Source of the DNA: Lamellibrachia columna
Lineage: Eukaryota; Annelida; Polychaeta; Sabellida; Siboglinidae
Assembly: GCA_963662155.1 (NCBI GenBank)
Contig: OY759273.1
Coordinates: 26,327,956 to 26,391,955, forward strand
DNA: 64,000 nucleotides
Direction of reading: 5' to 3'
This document shows, piece by piece, positions 1 through 11,500 of this stretch (position 1 is its first letter; each line of letters starts with the position of its first letter). The translations under genes were made by a program, and so were the position numbers. Below the pieces are notes generated by a model. It was given only the letters and a program-made list of their open reading frames with translations. It was not told the origin of the DNA and made no database searches.

Positions 1-56
1 TTTAGCAGATATTACTAACAGCAGTGCGTTGATGGTTTTGCCTCATTGTTTCACAG

Positions 57-523
57 TGTTTGGGAGGTATACTCTCGACCCGCCAGTGGAAACGGAAATG
101 TCAATTCGCTTGAATGACGCCGACAACGAAACGTGTCTGGCTCTGACAGACGCGAACCGCTACACGCTTGATGCAAGCGGCTGGTTCCCACGTCCAGAGA
201 ATAAGTGTTGGTTTCCTGGACTTGTCATCAACAAATGTGTGCCGGACAGTATAAAGACGTCGTTCACTGTCACAATCACCGGACATCAGCTCGTCTGCTC
301 CACTTCCCACTTCCGGGTGACGATGCGGCAAACCAAGTGGTCAGGTTGTCAACTAACTGGGCTCTACAGAACGTGTCGATGGAGCGCCGTCACTGTCGGG
401 TCTGGAGGACTGACCACGTGTGCCGCAGAGTGTCGCTGTGAAGGTGACGACTGCAGACACATGACCGTCCACATCCCGAAGTTGTACGAGGACTGGAAGA
501 TATGTGAAATCAACATCAAATAA
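57..523 (+). CDS. 3' terminal exon of an unidentified cysteine-rich protein
   Basis: The frame runs from a good acceptor (tttcacag at 49-56) to TAA at 521-523, giving about 154 residues after two bases that complete a split codon. It holds eleven cysteines, including a cluster C-x3-C-x-C-x4-C near residues 125-135, an N-glycosylation sequon (N-E-T) early in the exon, and a tail ending W-K-I-C-E-I-N-I-K. Cysteine density and the sequon suggest a secreted or extracellular protein. There is no membrane segment. I do not recognise the family. The 5' exons lie outside the window. An AATAAA at 718-723 could end the transcript. The gene converges on the Ig gene at 4844. Confidence 0.6.
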
Positions 524-595
524 ATGGAAATGATGGAAAGCAGAAGCAACGAAGTGATATTGTTGGCAAACGACGCTAGCGTCATCTGGTGCAAT

Positions 596-690
596 TCATG
601 ACACTAGTGGCCTCTAATACAATCATGACACTAGTGGCCTCTATTACAACTCATGACACTAGTGGCCTCTATTACAACTCATGACATATG
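596..690. repeat. Three tandem copies of a ~30-bp unit
   Basis: The unit catgacactagtggcctcta recurs three times in the putative 3' UTR of the preceding gene. The rest of 690-1145 is AT-rich with no exon I can support. Confidence 0.8.
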
Positions 691-1146
691 ATGCAACACG
701 TCACAGTTAGTTGAGTTAATAAATAACAACTGTCTATTTATTGTATACCAATATGAATTGCACAGTTTATTGTTTGCGAAATATAACCATCGCCGTATAC
801 TGTGTGAACGTTGCTAATAATGTTATGTTTGATGTCAGAAGGTGTGCTACGTCTTAAGCCGTAGTTTTGTTGCAATAGCTCCTTTTTAAATGGACTTATA
901 TTGTTTTTGAAGTTGTTGCTTCATTTGTCCTCTCCGGTCTCTACGTGGAGAGAAGTAGCCAATCTATTCTAAAAAGTGATCAACAATTAACAAACTGTTT
1001 AAATCAAAGCATTATGCACATTATAAATACACCAAGTTAAGTGAATATGTGTGTAGTTTTGCTAGTTATTTATAGTGTGATTTCTTTAAAGCACTCAAAT
1101 AGACGAGTAGATTTTTCTAATTTTACCCCAGCCTGCACAAAACCAT

Positions 1147-1810
1147 CTAGTCAACGGGTGTTCGTTTGCTAAGTAATATAGGTATATCCATAATAAATGC
1201 ATTTCTTCCATGACAGGTTTGGAAGCGGCTGTAATTGCAATGACTGACCTTATCAAGTGCTTTTGAGAAATCCATCCCTATGACATCCGTTTGTGTGCCA
1301 GGCTGCACATAGGTAACTAAATCATGAATACATTTCATTGTCTCGAAGTGCCTCGCAAGGCAACCTAGAAAGCCATATTGAAGATGGTATCATATATTTT
1401 GTGAATGTGCATGTTTCACAATGCTACTAACCAAGATGTGTTCCATACGTGTTGATGCAACAGTAGTGAGGGAGAATGGTATGTAGTGTGAAGCCACATA
1501 TTTGTAACTTTTTTGAAAAATAGGAGCGACTTTTAACCATTCTATATGAACATCTCCGTTGGTTGGTATACAACATTTGAAAGATTATGGTTAATGATGG
1601 TGCAATTTCAACAGCCAATTTGTTAAGCCTCTTGGGTTGATATTATCTAGTCGTGCATAATAAGGTCTCAGATTTTGTAGGCGTTTATGTACATCACCTT
1701 CTGTAATATCATTATCTAGCATTTCTATAACTGTAGAGTTAGGCATTAGTTCAGTTGTTAGAGGTGATGAATAATAAATAATAATAAATAATGAATAATA
1801 AAAAAACATA
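1147..1810 (-). pseudogene. Degenerate LINE reverse-transcriptase fragment (non-LTR, different family from the other copies)
   Basis: Read on the minus strand, pieces in several frames give recognisable reverse-transcriptase blocks: a finger segment containing EIAPSLTIIFQ near 1570-1618 and the palm block GMDFSKALDKVSH near 1230-1275, which corresponds to the usual DFSKAFDKVSH. Frameshifts and stops break it, so it cannot be active. The text differs from the FQKAFDKVPH family found elsewhere in the window. Nothing further is seen in 1811-2160. Confidence 0.75.
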
Positions 1811-2185
1811 CTTAAATTGTTGGTTCAGGATTTCTGCTTTGTCTGTAGGATTTGAATGTAATATACCAGTTAGAGGTGACATGTTTGTATTGCTTGAGTG
1901 ACAGTGTTTTATATATTTCCAAAAGTGTGGTATCTATCGCTTATAAACGAACTTCAATAAAGCGTGTCAACGTACATGTGTCTTCAATGTATGAAAAGTT
2001 CGAGATTCGGCAATATTATTTATTGCTATCACTCACATTATAATTCATATAATATAGGATACATTAAATAAATAAATGCTGAATAGCTATGCTTAATGCT
2101 GCTTCAAATGTCACAATTGTAAAATTGCTTACACGTGTTTCAACACTTCAAATGTTTGGAGAAGCACTCCCATTATGAAAATATA

Positions 2186-2435
2186 CCATGGAATTACATG
2201 GTATACCATGGAATTTCATGGTATACCATGGTATTTCGTTATATTATATTTCGTTACATGGTATACCATGGTTTACCTGTTTCAAAACACCATGGTATTT
2301 TACCAAGGTTTCCCTGTTTCAAAACACGGTTTCCATGGTATATCATGGTATTTTACCATAGTTTAACATGGTTTACCTGTTTCAGAACACCATGGTATTT
2401 ACCATGGAATATGATGGTATATTTTCATAAGGGGG
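2186..2435. repeat. Palindrome-rich repeat of ACCATGG / GGTATACC
   Basis: About 250 bp made of imperfect repeats around ccatggtat and the palindrome tggtataccatgg, with a longer subunit containing acctgtttcaaaacaccatg. Both strands read alike, so overlapping short open frames here are artefacts. Confidence 0.8.
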
Positions 2436-4400
2436 CAGCATGCGGGGCAGCGATTACTGCGGACCGATCATTGTAAATTGTAAATATGCTGAAGCATCTC
2501 TGGCCAAGCATGGAGATGAGATGAACTCGACACCAAAGTCAGAGTGAATAAGAACATTTAATAATAACCAAATATGCTACTCAAAGCATTCAGTGAGCAA
2601 CGCTCAATGTAGAATATAATAAGCATTTGTCTGTCCGGAATAACATATACCATAAAGTAATTAGTTGTTAGACTATAAGCGTGTTAACTATCATACCAAT
2701 AAACACACAGACGTTTACTAAACATGGTAAAATATAACATACAGACTGTAGGGGGTTATATTTCCAGGTTAAAACATAATTATGCTATGCTTACATGTGT
2801 AATTGCCGCTACGTCACGATTTTAAATGATTGCTTGGATGAACAATGTGTAACCCAAACTGTCAAAATATCAGTGCTGATTAATTAGTGTTATGATTTCA
2901 CTTAGACATGATTACCACAGTATCACAGTATTGCATTTGGCATGAAGGGATGGGTGCGCTAATACAACTTGTAAGTAGGTTCCAAATCTATGCAGGTATA
3001 CAATAAATAGAACACAATTTTGAAAACTAATAAAATATCTGATAACGAGTCATCTTTGAGAAGATAATGTCAAATGGATTTGCCAATTACTGGGATTCGT
3101 TCTGGTGGCATGAAGCTGAGCAGATAAGTGGTTATTGTCTACCCAGGTAATTACCAACGACCCAAAGGCAGTGGAGAATTGGACGTGTTGTTAATTAGAA
3201 ACCACATTACCAAATGTGTTCATCGTATCACGTTTAATTATTCTGGTTTATTTGCTCTTAGCTCAGGTTCCCAAGGACTTATGCACTATGGAAGTTTATG
3301 GAAGTGCAATCTCAGTAATCACACTCTGATCTCAACAGGAGCATTCTTAGCCACATATTGTCATTTAATTTTCAGAAATCACACGATTATACACAACAAT
3401 TAGGTATACATTCATTTGTTATCATAAAACAAATTTGACTGGGGAACAAACACGTTTATTAAATTCGGTAATCATTGACAATTTGCTCAGGATCCAGTTG
3501 ACTGAAAGTGTCACAGAAAGGTAACAGAAAGGTAACAGGAAGGTAACAGGAAAGTAGCTTGATTTGTGTTTTAGCTTGTATTTTCCCAAAACAAAATGGC
3601 CCATCTTATCTTTGTATTATATAGCTTACAACGTGCATTGTATACGTTACATGACGGACTAATGATTGCACACACACACCATAGTTATTCACATTTCTGA
3701 TATGTCTCGTGGATATTAATATAAGCAGTTTGCCGCATGTGTTATAATGGCAAAATATGAATGCATGATAATTATTGTCTGGAATGTAGTTCACTTGCAC
3801 AGTAGTTAGCCAAATCACTGTTACAGTCAATGTGCCGTGAATAATCTAATAACAACAATACTAGATAAGCAACGTATCGGTTGTGCAACAAAGTTATGTC
3901 ATAAAGAGATGTCATTATCAAAAATACTAGTAAGATTGCTGTTAAAAACAGTTGTAGATGTCATATAAAAATGTATTTTGCATGATAAAATACGCAAATG
4001 GCCATAACTTCAACATATCTCAAGAGCTGAACCATATGATGTGATGATATGTTGGAACCATTCCCTTGAATGACATCATCATTCTGCACTATCTGCAAGA
4101 AGAAATGGAATATGTTTGTGGAATCTACATTAAAACAAGTAGTAATGGTTGTTGTTAATATAACCAAAAATTAATAACATCATCACGCAGTGACATTGAG
4201 CTACGTGGTGGCTAGATTTTAAAAGTCCTCAAAAATAACTTGAAGCAATTTGTACCAGAAGTGTATCATTGTCATACAGAGTCAGTAGTACATAGTGAAT
4301 TCGCCTGCTTAATGTAAAGCAAACAACACAGGTTGGATTTAATCTATGAATCAAGGAATAGTAAAGACAATTGCTTCTCTTGCTCATGTGTGGCGCGCGT
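2436..4400. other. Intergenic, AT-rich, no gene seen
   Basis: No exon or known element is supported. A short array of aggtaacag-like 10-12 bp units lies at about 3520-3555. The short open frames here lack codon structure and homology I can recognise. Confidence 0.5.
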
Positions 4401-4411
4401 GTTTTGCCATA

Positions 4412-4690
4412 TCCCTCCCTTCCTTATAGTCCTACTGCCTGTAGACAAGTCCCCTCCCTCCCTTCCTTATAGTGTGACTGTCTGTAGGTAAGCCCCATCC
4501 ATCCCTTCCTTATAGTCCTACTGCCTGTAGACAAGTCCCCTCCCTCCCTTCCTTATAGTCCTACTGCCTGTAGACAAGTCCCCTCCCTCCCTTCCTTATA
4601 GTGTGACTGTCTGTAGGTAAGTCCCCTCCCTCCCTTCCTTATAGTCCTACTGCCTGTAGACAAGTCCCCTCGCTCCCATCCTTATATCCC
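4412..4690. repeat. ~43-bp tandem repeat with two alternating variants
   Basis: Six units share ccctcccttccttatag. Variant A continues tcctactgcctgtagacaag and variant B continues tgtgactgtctgtaggtaag. The order is A B A A B A. The array lies just beyond the 3' end of the Ig gene. Confidence 0.85.
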
Positions 4691-4843
4691 TTCTGTTTAT
4701 GTTGGTTCCTCCAGACTAATTAGCCAAGGATTTTGAGTATTTTCAAGTTATGGGTATAATTCAACAGTAGCTATGATTCTGTTCAAGTACGTTTTACCTA
4801 TGCCCTGTAAACCCATTTTAGAAAGTTATTTAATAAACTGACC

Positions 4844-5052
4844 TTAGTGATTGAGGAGTCGAACAAGGACAAGAGTCAGGATGATGTTGAAGACAGCGGG
4901 CAATGTAGATGATCTTATGTTAGCAGCATCAGAAATGGTTGTAACAGTATGGAGGGTAGCAACTGAAGTCTGGGGACTGGAGACGGACACTGTGCTGCCA
5001 CCATCAACAATATACACTGCTGGGCAGTTGCTACCTTGGCACTCATGGGTTT
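4844..5052 (-). CDS. Ig gene exon 7: juxtamembrane stalk and GPI-anchor signal
   Basis: Acceptor tattacag, stop TAA at 4846-4844. ETHECQGSNCPA is followed by a Ser/Thr-rich stalk, a small-residue region (SDAAN) that could hold the GPI attachment site, and the hydrophobic tail LPAVFNIILTLVLVRLLNH. The 'plus' frame over the same bases is a shadow. Confidence 0.85.
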
Positions 5053-8000
5053 CTGTAATACATTAAAACATATAATTGTTATCGACAAACAAGTAGATAA
5101 GAAAGAAGACTTCCAGCCACATTGCCCTGTGTCCAGTAGTTCAACCAGTCCCCTGCTACTCATCCATAATGCAACAGCTGCACTATAACACAGCTTATTC
5201 GTTCTGCACACCCAGATAACATGTCAAAAAAAGAATGTCATTGCCAATGTCTTTCTGGTAGGGGAAGGTGGGGCAAATACGCACACCACATTATTGACCA
5301 CACCATGTGTTTCAGAACTGTGTTATACAATAGGACCAAACACACGCAACATACATAGCCTGAACTTGCCATTTCAGTTAATGGCAATAACCGCACACGT
5401 TACATTTTGCTAAAATATATAATTTTTGCATTGGAGATGTAGTCTAAAAAGTGACAATTGTCATCAACTACATATAGTATTTACTGAAGCAACATTATGC
5501 CCTTTTGGAATAAATAGTTCATTAGCTAGGGTGCATGATACTTTACATGTACAGACATGCTTCAACTTCTCCTACTAGAACATGGCAACCAGGAAGTGGC
5601 AGTTAAAGACAAGACTTAGGATGTGTAAACAAATTTAGCTAAATGGTTAGCACCAGGAGCATGAGGACGAATCAAGATTTAGCAAAGAAGCCATTGGTTT
5701 ATCGAGAGTCCAAAATGTTTTCATTTATGTATAACCCGCCCTCCTGATATATGTGTCAACCTTGTTTTTAAACATGTTCACGCTACTAGCAGTTACACAA
5801 TCTGTAGATAATGTGTTTCATTCATTTACTCTCCTCTGTGACAATGAGTACTTCCTGATATCCAATCTACACTGATCCTTTACTAATGTTACCTCGTGTC
5901 CTTGAATGTCTCTTGAATGAGAAAAAATATTTCTATAAACATTTTCATACCCATTCAGTATCTTAACAACTTCACTTTGATCTCTTCTTAACCTCCCTGC
6001 CTCTAGGTTTGTCAAGGCACATTCTTTTAGACGTTCTTAATAACTAAGGTCTATCAGTTCTGTATCCTCTGTTCATGTGTATTTATATCCTTCTTACAAC
6101 ATGGTCTCCAAGCTTGTCTACAGTATTCTAGATGACGCCTTTTTTTTCTTGCATGTTATATTTCTCAAAATCAACCCAAACATTGTATTACCCATTTAAG
6201 CTGCAATACCACACTGCTTTGAAACTTTCATATCAGCACTTATTTTTACTCCTAAGTCCTTTTCTTTTTACGGAAGTACCTAGAACAGTATCTACTTCTA
6301 CTTCGTTAATTGGCAGAGTCCGTCAGTCAGGATATTTACTAATTTGTCTATATAGTTTTGTAAATGTTGTTTATTACCATCAATATTAACCTTTCGAAAC
6401 ACTTTGTGTCATCCTGAAATATCAGTAAATTGCTTGGTATATTATCCTCCAAGTCACTGATATATATTAAGAATGATAAAGGTCCTAATACTGATCCTCG
6501 TGGTACCTCACTCAAAAGTTATTTCCAGTTTGAAACCTCCCATCTACTACAACACGCTGTTTTCTTTCAGTCAGACATTTCCCTGTCCAGTCGATTATGC
6601 CGTCCCTGATATCATAGGCTTTTAATTTAAGTATTAATCTTTGATGTAGCACTTTGTCAGAAGCTTTCTGAAAATCTAATTAGATAATGTCTACTAGTGA
6701 TCCCTCGTCTATCCACTATGTGATTTCTTCCAAAAAAAACATAACATATTTGTTAAGCATGACCTTGCTTTTAGGAATCCATGTTGAGATGGATTTAATA
6801 ATTTATGCCTAACAAGGAAGTCCACCATATGATCTTTAATTAACCTTTCTAATAATTTGCAAATCACTGGTCTGTAATTGTTTGATTTATTTCTCGAACC
6901 CTTTTTAAATAACAGTATGATGTTTGCTTCTTTCCATTCAAAAGGAATCACTCCCTCTTTTAATGACAAGTAGAACACATTAGTATGTTTCCATTAATAG
7001 TCTTGGTGGAATTCTATCCACTCCATGTAATTTATTATTCATCATTGCCTTTATTGTCTTAGCTACCATTTTGGAGTTACAGTTAACCGCAATAAATAGT
7101 CTGATTTAGCCTATTGAAATTTAACATCTGGAACTGGTAATGAACTAATACCCTCTCTGGTAAACACTGAACTAAAGTATCCATTTAGGTATCCCGTCAT
7201 TAAAAAAAACTTGTCATATTATACTTTCAACACTATCTTCTAGTGGTCCAAACTTTATATGTCATGAGTGTTTTGTTGACTCATGACATATACATAATAA
7301 CTCTTGCTGTAATTTTTTATGTTACAGGTTAATTTTTTTTCACAGCTTCTCTTAGTCTCATTTCAGTCGTAGCTGCATAAAGTGCCTTTTTGTAATTTGT
7401 GTAGTTTTCACCCTTTCTGGTACGCCTATAAAACCTCCACATAATTTGCTTATGTGCTATTTTTCGAATAGCTTCTTTTGGCAAGTGCTTCTTTCTAGAT
7501 CGATTCCTTGTTTTTTTTTATAAATTTTATCAATGATGCTTTCAACTTAATATTTTGGAATGTTCCAAAATTCAATTGCTGTCTTTCTCCTCAACACGTT
7601 ATTCCAATCTAGCTTTGCTAAGTATTTTAAATTGGCAGAGAGAACATGGAAAACAAGGCTATCAGCACAAACAACAAACTCTGTTGCATGCTCACCATAC
7701 AGATGGACTTTTCCAGTGGCATTGCCCATGCGGTTCTTGCCCTCACATATGTAGTCGCCATAGTCATCAGCCTGGATATTAATGATGGTCATTCGATACC
7801 AGAATGTAGCTGGTGTCTGATTCATCTGGACATCGATTACATATTTTGCGTCATCGTCGATGGCTACACTGCTACCGTTCACGTCCATCTGATACCAAGC
7901 CAAGTCCGGATGTGGATAACCTACAATATTTGATGATTGAATGTGTTGATCATTCATTTCCAACAAATGCAACAACAGAACGTACTTGAGTCTGTGTAGA

Positions 8001-8478
8001 TGTACGCGATGCAATGCTACTTTTAGCATAGGATGTGTTGGAATCGTGTTTGTATGTGCATGCACACACCCCACATATATCCAGAGAAGATGTTATCGTC
8101 AATCAAGTTATTTCACATATTGATGTCTGATTTGTATGAAATCATTCAATATGACTGGGTAATATTTTTTCAACAGGTATTTATAGTATGGATTGCATTT
8201 CCTGGCATATGTAAACATAATTCTAAGCACAATCGGACACAGTGGAGTTCTAATGTAACCACAATCAAATATTATTTTCAAACATTACATGTGACTTACA
8301 TAGCTAAACACAATCAGGTAATAAGCCAAGCTAAAGGGGAGGTTTATAACAAAGTTAGTACTATAGCCACATTCTAGATACACCCACATGCATATTATTA
8401 ATGTAATGCCACATGTCCAATATGGACTTTCCATATGAGTGTAATGTGTAGTGTAAAAGTGTGTGTGTGTGTGAGTGA

Positions 8479-8529
<51 letters not shown>

Positions 8530-11500
8530 TGTGTGTGAGAGAGAGAATTGGCACAACCTGTGTGAGAGTGGACAGTATGTGTGAGTGTGTACTGTCTCTG
8601 TGTGTGGGCGTGCGTGTGCCAATGTGCACAACCTGTGTGAGTGTACGCATGCTGTCTGAGTGTGGACAGTATGTGTGAGTGTGCACAGTCGGTGTTAATG
8701 TGTACAGCCTGAGTGAGTGTGCACAGTCTGTGTGAGTGTGGGCAGTATGTGAGTACCTTCAATAATGCACTCCATGGAGGTGTTATACGACTTGGCCTGG
8801 CTGTAGTTTGACTGTACTGGTCGGGCAATAGGCCTGAAGTTGATGTAGAGAGTGACATCATATGTGGCTGGGGGACGCGCACCATTGTCAGCAATGCACC
8901 GGTAGACACCGCGGTCACCATGTGTGAGGTTTGTCAAATTCAGTATATTTCCCTGTTTTTAAACATAAATATACTATCATCCAAAAAAAAAAGAAATGTA
9001 AATGGCTCAATTCAAATATTAATAAACTCTTGCTTTTAAAAAACCTCCTCAATTGATTTAGCTCATTGCAAATCATGCAAACTGCACCATTCTGAAGTAG
9101 TATTTCAACCAATTACATGGAGCATGCCTCGGGTTCAGCTTCGTGCCGAAAGCATTCAATTTGACCATTCCACCACCTCGCACATAAATTTATCCATGTA
9201 TCCTGACCGCAGCTATCATACCTTCAGAGAGAACATGTTGATGGGACTTGGCAAGGGTTTGCCATTGGCTCGCAGCCATGTTATGCTAGGCTGTGGGAGG
9301 CCATCTGCATCACATCTTAGTTGTACAGAGTCTCCTTCGTTCATAGTTTTCACGTTAGTTGTATTGCCAATTCTGATCGCAGGTGGCACTGAAACATCGA
9401 TACTACTCCATCAATGACACTATGTGTCTCGTGAAATCGCTCATCGTAAATGACACTGAAACATTAAGTTAACTCCATCAATGGCTATATGTGTCATGTG
9501 AAGTCTCTGTCATTGTAGGTGACACTGAAACATTGAGTTAACTCCACAAATGACGCTGTGTGTCATGTGAAGTCCATGTCATTATAGGTGACACTGAAAC
9601 ATTAAGTTAACTCTGCCAATGACACTGTGAGTCATAAAAAGTCCATGTCATCGTAGTTGACACTGAAACATTAAGTTAACTCTACAAATGACTATATGTA
9701 CCATGTAAAACCCATATCATCGTAGGTGGCACTGAAACATCGAGTTAACTCCATCGATATACATGTGTCATGTGAAATCTCAGTCAAACTGATACAACAA
9801 ATGCCTATGAAAATCGTTGCAGATCAACATCATATAAAGAGGAATTCTACATGGCGGTTATGTTATGTCACTGGATTGTTGAAATAAAAAGCAAATCACT
9901 AAATTAATACCATACTACGAAATTGCATGGTACATTTCGTTAGTGGTTTCTATGTGAAAACACTAATACAACATGAACCCAGCAATTTTCATATGAACAA
10001 TGAACCGGTCACAAAGACAGCAAATATTTCCTGAAGAGAAAACAAAATATTTAAATGCCAGGGCTTGAAATTACCAGAAACAACACTAGTAATTAAATGT
10101 TATTGGTTTTGTAAAAATGCTACTCAGTTTGGTAACAAATGCCTTTTTCGTGGTCTTAAATGGCCATAGTTTGCGACAAAACCATTAGTCTTGTTCCTTC
10201 TCTTTCCTTCCATGTAGACTGTCATTTAAAATCAGATTGTTTCTTGGTTCGTTAACCAGGCAAAAATCAGCGGCTAATAAAAGAGGGTTCAGGTGAAATA
10301 TTTACTGGATCCGGATTCTCGAATGACTTACACATTCATAACTTCTTACGTAAAATAGACTTACGTGACCTATCGTTACTTTTATCATAACTTTACAAAA
10401 ATATGTATCGAAAATATCACAGAACATGTACAAGGATTGAATAGCCCACTTCACCCTTGGTTATCAGTTAGAGAGTTAACTTGTTTGATTGTTAAAGAAT
10501 TTAATTAGTTATGTATCATTTTGGAACCTAATTCTGAGGGAGGAGATTGGTGTGAAAGAAGGTTTCAGGAGGAATCTCGCGAGGAGCCGGTTAAAGTGGG
10601 CTGGACACGTGGAAAGAATGGAAGGGGAACGAACGAAGAGAATGGATGCGCTGAAAGTGGAGGATAGATGGAGAAGAAGAAGACCGAGACTGAGATGGGA
10701 GGAATGTGTGAAGAGAAATTTGGCAGGAGTGGGGGGGGGCGGAGTGGAGAATGAGAGCGAGGTATAGGGGGAGTGGAGATGGGTGGTGGAGGCGGCAGTG
10801 AAACAGGATCAGTGACGAAGAAGAAGGGGAAACAAACATCGATGACTGATATCGGTGTCAGCCTCACCCCGGACTTCACGGATAAAGAGGAGAGCAACAA
10901 CAATTTGTGCATATGAATTTCCTCAAACCAAAAGTGTGCATTATGCATATATCACAAGTGCACACCTGAGAGAAAACAATACAACATGTTCATGTTCGAT
11001 GCTCCATCGGTGTAAGGCAGCAGCCCAGGCGGATACGTGCATTCAGGTAAGATTACAAGATTGATAATGTCAGTCATGTAGTTTTTTCTTGGATACGCAT
11101 TGTGAAAACTGTCCTTACCGTTTAAGTAACACGCACAAGTGATGCACATGACAATATAATACTTACCTAGAACAACCACACTGCCATCTTTGGAAGACCA
11201 AAATCCTCTTCCAAAGACGGTGCACGTGTATGTGCCAGCATCTTGGAGCCCAAGACGACGTATGATCAGCAGGTATGTCACCGTCTCTCCAAATCTTGTC
11301 AAAATGATGTCGTACTTGTTGTAGCCATCTTGTACCGGGTTCAGATAGTCATCAATGACAATGTTATCGGCGATTGAGATAATTGTCCCTATTGTTGTTA
11401 TACGACGGGTCCATTCCACCTTTGTGAAATACATACTTCCATCACCAACTAAAAATATAATTTATGTAAAACAACAGTGTAAATAAAATAAAATGCTGCC

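Noticed and set aside
4851..5066. Plus-strand 71-codon frame
   Set aside because: Shadow of the Ig-gene last exon on the minus strand, which has splice, stop and GPI-signal support.
8361..8921. 186-codon His/Thr-rich minus frame
   Set aside because: Most of it is translation of a GT microsatellite running out of Ig exon 5 past its donor.
10565..10948. 127-codon Pro/Ser-rich minus frame
   Set aside because: Antisense of the purine-rich LINE tail encoded on the plus strand.
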